This document shows positions 18,444-24,819 of a DNA stretch of 49,030 nucleotides, in pieces. Under the pieces are notes generated by a model, which was not told the origin of the DNA, did not search any database, and saw only the letters and a program-made list of their open reading frames with translations. This stretch comes from Dactylosporangium sp. AC04546. Its GTDB lineage: Bacteria > Actinomycetota > Actinomycetes > Mycobacteriales > Micromonosporaceae. The DNA lies in assembly GCF_022095675.1 (NCBI RefSeq), contig NZ_JAHYSG010000090.1, positions 1-49,030 of the forward strand, given 5' to 3'. A program made the position numbers and the translations under genes. Position 1 is the first letter of the stretch; each line of letters starts with the position of its first letter.

Positions 18444-18449
18444 TATGAT
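18444..18449 (+). promoter_or_regulatory. candidate -10 element of the liv operon
   Basis: TATGAT lies 58 bases before the TTG start of livH in the 153-base gap after pdtaR. No convincing -35 is seen at the usual distance. The direct repeat TAACGG at about 18400 and 18412 just upstream might be an activator site. Confidence 0.35.
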
Positions 18450-18506
18450 CCCGCAGTCCCGAGGGTCGGGACGCCCCCGTCATCACCGTTGATTCGAGGA
18501 GCACCA

Positions 18507-19808
18507 TTGCGTAGAGCCGTGATCATGCTCACGGCCTTCCTGGCCTGCGTGATGCTCTCCTTCGGCTTCGGCGCCACGAGCGCCTGGGCCGCGGGAGAAA
18601 CATTGCAGGGAACGTTGACCAATAACGGCGCCCCCGTCGCCGATGTGAAGATCAAAGCGTTCAGCCAGGACGGCGCGTCCGTCGGCGAAGCGACCTCCGA
18701 CGCTCAGGGCAAGTGGAGCATTCCGGTTCCCGGTCCGGGGACCTACAAGGTCGACCTCGATCAGTCCACGTTGCCTTCGGGCGTGACGGTGACGAACGGG
18801 CGACCCAGCCTGACGCCAGCCGTGGCCGATGGGCAGCAGCGCAACGTGCTGTTCCCGCTCGGTGGCGGCGCGGGCGGCGCGACCACCGGGAACGGCAACC
18901 AGCCGGCCCCGCCTTCGGCGCCGTCGGAGTGGAACCGGGTCGCCGACCTCTTCTACGCCGGCATCCACTTCTCGCTCATCATCGCGCTCGCCGCGCTGGG
19001 CATCTCGCTCATCTTCGGCACCACCGGCCTGACCAACTTCGCCCACGGCGAGCTGGTCACGTTCGGCGCGCTGATGGCCTTCCTGTTCAACGTGACCATC
19101 GGCCTGCCGCTGGTCCTGTCCGGCCTCATCGCGGTCGCGATCGGCGCCGCCACGGGCTGGTTCCAGGACCGCGCGTTCTGGGGCTGGCTGCGAAAACGCC
19201 GCACCAACCTGGTCACGACGATGATCATCTCGATCGGCGTCTCGCTCGCGGTGCGCTACATCTTCCTGTACTTCTTCGGCGGCGACTCGCGCGCCTACAC
19301 GGAGTACAACGCCCAGCCCGGCGTGGAGATCGGCCCGTTCACCATCGCGCCGAAGAACCTCGTCACCGACGCCATCGCGATCGTCGTGCTCGTCGCGGTG
19401 TCCATGGCGCTGCTCATGACCCGGCTGGGCAAGGCGACCCGCGCGGTCGCCGACAACCCGGCCCTCGCGGCGGCCTCCGGCATCAACGTCGACCGGATCA
19501 TCCGGCTGGTCTGGACGCTCGGCGGCGGCCTGGCCGCGCTCAGCGGCGTGATCCTCGCGGTCTACCAGAACGTCAGCTACCAGATGGGCTTCCAGATCCT
19601 CCTGCTCATCTTCGCGGCGGTCACACTCGGCGGCTTCGGCACCGCGTGGGGCGCGCTGCTCGGCAGCCTCGTGATCGGCCTGTTCATCCAGTTCTCGACG
19701 TACTGGATCCCATCGGAGCTGAAGAACGTGAGCGCGCTCGCCGCGCTGATCGTGATCCTGCTCTTCCGGCCGCAGGGCATCCTCGGCCGCCGGACCCGGA
19801 TCGGCTGA
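18507..19808 (+). CDS. livH: branched-chain amino acid ABC permease LivH with N-terminal extracellular domain
   Basis: A 433-residue permease. Residues 1 to about 28 are a cleavable signal (ATSAWA-AG). Residues about 30-118 form a beta-sandwich like the carboxypeptidase regulatory domain (GTLTNNGAPVADVKIKAFSQDG, GKWSIPVPGPGTYKV). A Gly/Pro linker follows, and the LivH membrane domain starts near 145 with the family loop FGTTGLTNFAHGELVTFGA. Typical LivH is about 290-300 residues and lacks the outer domain. The TTG at 18507 has GAGGAG 5 bases upstream. It is first gene of the operon livH-livM-livG-livF. Confidence 0.9.
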   Translation: MRRAVIMLTAFLACVMLSFGFGATSAWAAGETLQGTLTNNGAPVADVKIKAFSQDGASVGEATSDAQGKWSIPVPGPGTYKVDLDQSTLPSGVTVTNGRPSLTPAVADGQQRNVLFPLGGGAGGATTGNGNQPAPPSAPSEWNRVADLFYAGIHFSLIIALAALGISLIFGTTGLTNFAHGELVTFGALMAFLFNVTIGLPLVLSGLIAVAIGAATGWFQDRAFWGWLRKRRTNLVTTMIISIGVSLAVRYIFLYFFGGDSRAYTEYNAQPGVEIGPFTIAPKNLVTDAIAIVVLVAVSMALLMTRLGKATRAVADNPALAAASGINVDRIIRLVWTLGGGLAALSGVILAVYQNVSYQMGFQILLLIFAAVTLGGFGTAWGALLGSLVIGLFIQFSTYWIPSELKNVSALAALIVILLFRPQGILGRRTRIG

Positions 19809-19818
19809 GGGGGACACG

Positions 19819-20817
19819 ATGAACTGGCAGAGCATCTTCAGCGTCTCGCTGGAATCGATCATCGGGTCCACCACTATTGCCTACGCCCTCGCAGCGATCG
19901 GCCTCAACGTCCACTTCGGCTACACTGGCCTGCTCAACTTCGGCCAGTCGGCATTCCTGGGCGTCGGGGCCTACGGCATCGCGATCACCGTCTCGACGTT
20001 CGACCTGCCGCTGGCACTCGGCGTCGGCATCGGTCTCGCCGCGTCGGTCCTGCTCGCGCTGCTGCTGGGTATCCCGACCCTGCGGCTGCGGGCCGACTAC
20101 CTGGCCATCGTCACGATCGCCGCGGCCGAGATCATCCGGCTGCTGTACCGCGCGACCGACCTGCGCAAGTGGACCGGCGCCTCGGACGGCCTGCAGGGCT
20201 TCTCGCAGGACTTCTACGCGCTCAACCCCTACGGCACCGGCGCCGGCATCAACATCGCCGACATCATCACGTTCAGCTCGCGTGACCTGTGGATCCTCAC
20301 GGTCGGCTGGGCCCTGGTGCTGCTCAGCTGCCTGGTGGTCTGGCTGCTCATGAAGAGCCCGTGGGGCCGCGTGCTCAAGGCGATCCGCGAGGACGAGGAC
20401 GCGGTGCGCAGCCTCGGCAAGAACGTCTTCTCGTACAAGATGCAGTCGCTGGTCCTCGGCGGCGTCATCGGCTGCCTCGGCGGCTTCGTCTTCGCCCTCG
20501 ACCGGGCGGCGGTGCAGCCGGACACCTACGGCACCGAGTTCACCTTCTTCGCCTACACGATCGTCATCCTCGGCGGCGCCGCCCGCGTCTTCGGGCCGGT
20601 CGTCGGCGCGGCGATCTTCTGGGTGCTGCTGGTGTTCGTCGACTCGACGCTCAGCGAGATGTCGAACAACAAGGTCCTGCCGGAGTGGTTCATGTCCACC
20701 TCGCAGGCCGGTTCGGTGCGGTACATCCTGGTCGGCCTCGGCCTGGTGCTGCTGCTGATCTACCGCCCGCAGGGCATCTTCGGCGACAAGAGGGAGGTCA
20801 TGCTCGATGTCCGCTGA
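19819..20817 (+). CDS. livM: branched-chain amino acid ABC permease LivM
   Basis: A 332-residue inner-membrane permease, the second half of the importer channel. It has the family signature GYTGLLNFGQSAFLGVGAYG near residue 35 and the EAA-like cytoplasmic loop SPWGRVLKAIREDEDAVRSLGKN, and ends with IYRPQGIFGDKREV. The ATG at 19819 follows GAGGGGG, 10 bases after the livH stop. Its end overlaps livG by 11 bases. Confidence 0.95.
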   Translation: MNWQSIFSVSLESIIGSTTIAYALAAIGLNVHFGYTGLLNFGQSAFLGVGAYGIAITVSTFDLPLALGVGIGLAASVLLALLLGIPTLRLRADYLAIVTIAAAEIIRLLYRATDLRKWTGASDGLQGFSQDFYALNPYGTGAGINIADIITFSSRDLWILTVGWALVLLSCLVVWLLMKSPWGRVLKAIREDEDAVRSLGKNVFSYKMQSLVLGGVIGCLGGFVFALDRAAVQPDTYGTEFTFFAYTIVILGGAARVFGPVVGAAIFWVLLVFVDSTLSEMSNNKVLPEWFMSTSQAGSVRYILVGLGLVLLLIYRPQGIFGDKREVMLDVR

Positions 20818-21781
20818 GACCACCGGGCGCGCGGCCCGGGAGCGGGCGGTCGCGGCCCTCGCCAACGTCCCCTGCGAGCCGGGCGTGCCCAAGCCCGACC
20901 CGATCCTGGTCGCCGACAACGTGGTGCGCCGCTTCGGCGGCCTCACCGCCGTCGACGTCAAGCACGTCGAGGTGCAGCGCGGCTCGATCACCGCGCTCAT
21001 CGGCCCCAACGGCGCCGGCAAGACGACGTTCTTCAACCTGCTCACCGGCTTCGACGCGCCGGACGAGGGCAGCTGGACGTTCAACGGCAAGTCGCTGTCC
21101 GGCGTGCCCGCCCACAAGGTGGCCCGCGCCGGCATGGTCCGCACCTTCCAGCTCACCAAGGCGCTGTCGAAGCTCAGGGTCATCGACAACATGCGTCTCG
21201 GCGCCACCGGGCAGAAGGGCGAGAGCTTCTGGCGCGCCCTGGTGCCGGGCATCTGGAAGCAGCAGGAGGACGAGATCACGGCGCGGGCCGAGGACCTGCT
21301 CACCCGCTTCAAGCTGATCGCCAAGAAGGACGACTTCGCCGGCAGCCTCTCCGGCGGCCAGCGCAAGCTGCTGGAGATGGCCCGCGCCCTCATGGTGCAG
21401 CCGGAGATGGTCATGCTCGACGAGCCGATGGCCGGCGTGAACCCGGCCCTGACGCAGTCGCTGCTCGGCCACGTCAAGCAGCTGCGCGAGGACGGCATGA
21501 CCGTGCTCTTCGTCGAGCACGACATGGACATGGTCCACGACATCAGCGACTGGATCATCGTCATGGGCCAGGGCGGCGTCATCGCCGAGGGCACGCCCGA
21601 CAAGGTGATGGCCGACCCGCGCGTGATCGACGCCTACCTGGGCGCCCACCACGACGGCGCGGTCAAGAGCGTCGGCGGCGAGGAGATCGACGCCGGCGAC
21701 CTCGACGAGAGCGACTCCGTGACGCTGGTCGGCGCGGTCGACGAGCTCGAGGACGAGGACGGCAGGAGGGGGCGGGAATGA
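20807..21781 (+). CDS. livG: branched-chain amino acid ABC ATPase LivG
   Basis: A 324-residue ATP-binding subunit. It shows Walker A GPNGAGKTT (66-74), the signature LSGGQRKLLEMARAL, Walker B VMLDEPMAG and the switch His in LFVEHDMDMV. It is longer than the usual LivG (about 255) at both ends: about 30 extra N-terminal residues and an acidic C-terminal tail of about 45 residues (EEIDAGDLDESDSVTL ... EDEDGRRGRE). The ATG lies inside the end of livM, and the stop overlaps livF (ATGA). Confidence 0.95.
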   Translation: MSAETTGRAARERAVAALANVPCEPGVPKPDPILVADNVVRRFGGLTAVDVKHVEVQRGSITALIGPNGAGKTTFFNLLTGFDAPDEGSWTFNGKSLSGVPAHKVARAGMVRTFQLTKALSKLRVIDNMRLGATGQKGESFWRALVPGIWKQQEDEITARAEDLLTRFKLIAKKDDFAGSLSGGQRKLLEMARALMVQPEMVMLDEPMAGVNPALTQSLLGHVKQLREDGMTVLFVEHDMDMVHDISDWIIVMGQGGVIAEGTPDKVMADPRVIDAYLGAHHDGAVKSVGGEEIDAGDLDESDSVTLVGAVDELEDEDGRRGRE

Positions 21782-22578
21782 CGGACGCGATCGAGGACGA
21801 CGCGGCCCCGACGACCAACGAGATCGTCGACCGGACCGACCACGTGGCCCGGGCCGACGGCGCGGTGCTGCGGGCCGACGAGGTGGTCGCCGGCTACCTG
21901 CCCGGCGTGAACATCCTCAACGGCGCCGACCTGTACGTGCAGGACGGCGAGCTGGTCGGCATCATCGGCCCCAACGGCGCGGGCAAGTCCACCCTGCTGA
22001 AGGCCATGTTCGGCCTGGTGAACATCCGCACCGGCACGGTCACCCTGCGCGGCGAGAACATCACCAACCTGAAGGCGCACGCGCTGGTCGAGCGGGGCAT
22101 CGGCTTCGTGCCGCAGACGAACAACGTGTTCGCCGCCCTGACCATCGAAGAGAACCTGCAGATGGGCACATTCCTGAAGCCCAAGCGCTTCAAGGAGCGC
22201 TTCGACTTCGTCACGCAGCTGTTCCCGACCCTGGCCGAACGCCGCAAGCAGCGGGCCGGCCTCATGTCGGGCGGCGAGCGCCAGATGGTGGCGATGGCCA
22301 GGGCGCTGATGATGGAGCCCACGGTCCTCCTGCTCGACGAGCCCTCGGCGGGCCTGTCCCCAGCCCTCCAGGACGAGGTCTTCTTCCGCACGAAGCAGAT
22401 CAACTCCACGGGCGTCACGGTGATCATGGTCGAGCAGAACGCCCGTCGCTGCCTGCAGATCTGCGACCGCGGCTACGTCCTGGACCAGGGCCGCAACGCC
22501 TACACGGCCTCGGGCGAGGACCTGATCAACGACCCGCGCGTGATCGAGCTCTACCTCGGTACCCTCGCAAGGGCCTAA
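21778..22578 (+). CDS. livF: branched-chain amino acid ABC ATPase LivF
   Basis: A 266-residue second ATPase of the importer. It shows Walker A GPNGAGKST (64-72), the signature MSGGERQMVAMARAL, Walker B VLLLDEPSAGLSP and MVEQNARRCL. An acidic N-terminal extension of about 28 residues precedes the fold. It is the last gene of the operon and is followed by two tandem hairpin terminators. The binding protein livK is encoded separately on the other strand about 0.7 kb further on. Confidence 0.95.
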   Translation: MTDAIEDDAAPTTNEIVDRTDHVARADGAVLRADEVVAGYLPGVNILNGADLYVQDGELVGIIGPNGAGKSTLLKAMFGLVNIRTGTVTLRGENITNLKAHALVERGIGFVPQTNNVFAALTIEENLQMGTFLKPKRFKERFDFVTQLFPTLAERRKQRAGLMSGGERQMVAMARALMMEPTVLLLDEPSAGLSPALQDEVFFRTKQINSTGVTVIMVEQNARRCLQICDRGYVLDQGRNAYTASGEDLINDPRVIELYLGTLARA

Positions 22579-22602
22579 CGATCGTTTTTGTCAGACCGAT
22601 TA

Positions 22603-22634
22603 CCCGCGCCGGGCCCGTTCCCGGCGCGGGTTTT
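22603..22634 (+). terminator. intrinsic terminator of the liv operon
   Basis: A perfect 11-bp stem (CCCGCGCCGGG, 22603-22613, with 22620-22630), a 6-base loop and a TTTT tail, 24 bases after the livF stop. Confidence 0.9.
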
Positions 22635-22637
22635 CTG

Positions 22638-22661
22638 CGGCCCTTTTCCGGGCCGTTATTT
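22638..22661 (+). terminator. second tandem terminator hairpin
   Basis: The CGGCCC / GGGCCG stem (22638-22643 with 22650-22655) has a TTTTCC loop and is followed by TTATTT, directly behind the first terminator. Confidence 0.65.
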
Positions 22662-22777
22662 CATGCGCCTGTAACACCACTCGTCTTGCTTTCAGAATTT
22701 CTTTTCTTTTGAGGATGGCCCGGGTCCGCGCAACGGACGACCGTGGCTGGTGGCCGCCGCGCAGCTACGGGCGGTTC

Positions 22778-22797
22778 TCGGTCGGTCGACCGACCGA
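22778..22797. repeat. 20-bp perfect palindrome, copy 1
   Basis: TCGGTCGGTC followed by its exact reverse complement. It is one of three related palindromes in the gap between livF and livK; the others are at 22872-22889 and 23050-23069. Confidence 0.95.
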
Positions 22798-22871
22798 CTC
22801 CGCGAGCGCCCGCTGTGCCGGTCCATCGTGCTCGCGGCCCGGCCCGGCCCGGCGTAGCTTCGCGGTCTTCG

Positions 22872-22889
22872 GTCGGTCGATCGACCGAC
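22872..22889. repeat. 18-bp perfect palindrome, copy 2
   Basis: GTCGGTCGATCGACCGAC, the same family as copies 1 and 3 but with GATC instead of a GTCGAC-type centre. Its centre is 93 bp from copy 1. Confidence 0.95.
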
Positions 22890-22945
22890 GCTGCCTGTAT
22901 GCCCCGCGCGCCGGGCCATAGTCCCTGAGTCCCTGGTGGCTGACC

Positions 22946-23005
22946 CGCGCAGCTCTCGCCCGCGCAGCTCTCGCCCGCGCAGCTCTCGCCCGCGCAGCTC
23001 TCGCC
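22946..23005. repeat. 15-bp direct repeat, four exact copies
   Basis: CGCGCAGCTCTCGCC is repeated four times without change (starts 22946, 22961, 22976, 22991). It lies between palindrome copies 2 and 3. Exact identity implies recent amplification or homogenisation. Confidence 0.97.
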
Positions 23006-23049
23006 GGCCCGACCCCTCACCCGCTCTGTCTGCGGAGCTTCCGGCGCTT

Positions 23050-23069
23050 TCGGTCGGTCGACCGACCGA
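23050..23069. repeat. 20-bp perfect palindrome, copy 3
   Basis: Identical to copy 1 (TCGGTCGGTCGACCGACCGA), centre 179 bp from copy 2. No gene is credible around these palindromes; the rest of the 22662-23120 gap shows nothing further that I can name. Confidence 0.95.
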
Positions 23070-23120
23070 CCCTCCCCACGAGCGCCCAACCTTGCCGCCC
23101 GAGGCGTGACTCCGCCCCCG

Positions 23121-23180
23121 CCCATGATCAAGGGAAACTTCTGGTCGTCATAGCAGCCAGAAGTTTCCCTTGATCATGGG
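23121..23180. repeat. 24-bp perfect inverted repeat with 12-base loop
   Basis: The arms at 23121-23144 and 23157-23180 are exact reverse complements; the outer part reads CCCATGATCAAGGG. The arms are less GC-rich than the surroundings and there is no T-run, so it is more like a dispersed palindromic element than a terminator. It lies 29 bases beyond the livK terminator. Confidence 0.95.
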
Positions 23181-23202
23181 TGCGTCGAAGTACCCGAACA
23201 AA

Positions 23203-23238
23203 GGGAAAGGCCCCCGCCCGGCGAACCGGGCGAGGGCC
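23203..23238 (-). terminator. livK terminator
   Basis: On the minus strand GGCCCTCGCCCGG-TTCG-CCGGGCGGGGGCC is a 13-bp stem with one U-G pair and a TTCG tetraloop, followed by TTTCCCTTT. It lies 19 bases after the livK stop. Confidence 0.88.
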
Positions 23239-23257
23239 TCTCGCGAGAGCCTCAGGC

Positions 23258-24520
23258 TCAGATCTTGCCAGCCTGGTACTTGACCTCGGGGAGCAGCTTG
23301 TTGCTGGCGTCGTAGGTGTAGACGCCGATGGTCGCCTCGGCCGGGTCACCGGCGTCGTTGAAGGAGATCGGGCCGCTCAGGCCGTCGTAGTCGACGTTCT
23401 TGCCGGCCTTGATCAGGTCGACGCACTGCTTGTACGTCGTGCACTTCTCGCCGTCCTTGGAGACGGTGGTGAGGTGCTTGGCGATCTCCGCCGGGTTGTC
23501 GCTCTTGGCCTCCTCGGCGGCCAGGGCCGCGAGGATGGTGGCGTCGTACGACTCAACCGCGTAGTTGAAGTCCTTCAGGTCCTTGTTGGCCGCGAGCAGG
23601 CGGGTCTTGAAGTCCGCCTTGGTCTCGGCGCCCGGCTGGGTGCCCTTGTAGCCGGTCAGCGTGCCCGCGGGGAAGTCCTTCGAGTAGTCGGCGATGTTGC
23701 CGTCGACGAAGTACCACTTCTTGGTCTTGAGGCCGGCCTCGACCAGCTTGGGGACGATCTTCTTGGTCTCGTCGAAACCGATGATCGCGATCGCGTCCGG
23801 GTTGGCCGACTTGATGTCGTTGACCTCGGTGGTGAAGTCAGCGGCCTTCGGGTCGTACGTGATGCTCTTGACGACCTGGCCACCGCCGCTCTCGATCTCC
23901 TTCTTGGCGTTCTCGGCCAGGCCGACGCCGTAGGAGTCGTTGAGGACGAGCATGCCGACCTTGGCGTTGCCGTCCTGGACGATCAGGTCACCGAGGACGC
24001 GGCCCTGCAGCGTGTCCGGCGGGGCGGTGCGGAAGTAGAGGCCCTTGTCGTTGTACGTGGTGAACGCCGTCGACGTGTTGGCCGGCGAGATCTGCACCAC
24101 GCCCGCGCCGGTGATCTTGTCGATCACGGACAGCGAGACGGACGACGAGGCGGCGCCGATGATGACGTCGACCTTGTCCGTGAGCAGCTTGTTGACGGAC
24201 TGGGTGGCGATGTCCGTGGAGGTGTCGCCGGAGTCCATGTGCTGGATCGTCACCGGCTTGCCGAGCACGCCGCCGTTGTCGTTGATCTCCTTGATCGCGA
24301 CGTCGACGCCGGCGAACTCCGGGGGGCCGAGGAAGGCCAGCGAGCCGGTCTGCGGCAGGATCGTGCCGATCTTCAGAACACCGTCGCCGGCCGCGGCCGC
24401 GCCGCCGGTGGTCGCGTTCGCGCTGGGCTCATCGCCGCTGTTGTCGCCACACGCGGCGAGCGCCAGGCAGGCAGCGCTCAGCACAGCGACGGAGCGCCAT
24501 CCGAGATTGGGGCGGATCAT
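23258..24520 (-). CDS. livK: branched-chain amino acid ABC substrate-binding lipoprotein
   Basis: A 420-residue periplasmic-type binding protein anchored as a lipoprotein (LALAAC, C24). The mature protein has the Leu/Ile/Val-binding pattern: LKIGTILPQTGSLAFLG, AIKEINDNGGVLGKPV, VDVIIGAASSSVSLSV and a two-lobe layout. It ends with GDPAEATIGVYTYDASNKLLPEVKYQAGKI. The ATG at 24520 has AAAAGGAG 7 bases upstream. It faces the livHMGF operon end to end and is probably the ligand-binding part of the same importer, but it is expressed separately. It is divergent from polA. Confidence 0.94.
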   Translation of the reverse strand: MIRPNLGWRSVAVLSAACLALAACGDNSGDEPSANATTGGAAAAGDGVLKIGTILPQTGSLAFLGPPEFAGVDVAIKEINDNGGVLGKPVTIQHMDSGDTSTDIATQSVNKLLTDKVDVIIGAASSSVSLSVIDKITGAGVVQISPANTSTAFTTYNDKGLYFRTAPPDTLQGRVLGDLIVQDGNAKVGMLVLNDSYGVGLAENAKKEIESGGGQVVKSITYDPKAADFTTEVNDIKSANPDAIAIIGFDETKKIVPKLVEAGLKTKKWYFVDGNIADYSKDFPAGTLTGYKGTQPGAETKADFKTRLLAANKDLKDFNYAVESYDATILAALAAEEAKSDNPAEIAKHLTTVSKDGEKCTTYKQCVDLIKAGKNVDYDGLSGPISFNDAGDPAEATIGVYTYDASNKLLPEVKYQAGKI

Positions 24521-24805
24521 CACCTGTCTCCTTTTTAACAGCGCGGTAGGCGTGGTTGCGCCTAGATGCCAAGACGCTGATGAAGGCACAACCTAATGAC
24601 ACTCACCCCGCCGCACTAGGCCTTCGGCCCGACACGCCTCAGGAAGTTGCGCAGTCGTAATCTTCCTGTTCGCAACCGCAACGCGAATCGCTTTGTCGAC
24701 ACAATCGGGGGTTGCGTTCCGGACATCGGCGGCGGTTGCGGCAATCCGGGCAAAAGCCGCCTCGCGTCGGGCGGGCCTGGGGCCGAAACTGTCATACCCG
24801 CGGAC

Positions 24806-24811
24806 TAGGGT
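24806..24811 (+). promoter_or_regulatory. -10 element (TAGGGT) of polA
   Basis: TAGGGT ends 8 bases before the GTG of polA. An almost identical context (TGTC, about 11 bases, TAGGGT, 7-8 bases, start codon) precedes the STM4015 gene at 37544. Transcription may begin at or near the GTG. The rest of the 24521-24805 gap holds no gene that I can support. Confidence 0.45.
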
Positions 24812-24819
24812 TGCCAAGC

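Noticed and set aside
22946..23005. Possible CRISPR array (four 15-bp repeats)
   Set aside because: The repeats are back to back without spacers and too short; there are no cas genes.
22661..23131. 156-codon minus-strand reading frame in the livF-livK gap
   Set aside because: It is made of the palindromes and the 15-bp repeats translated (repeated GESCA and SVDRP), has no family motif, and overlaps no ribosome site. It is better explained as non-coding repeat DNA.
24593..24817. 74-codon minus-strand frame between livK and polA
   Set aside because: It has no motif, lower GC in the third position than true genes, and covers the likely polA promoter.
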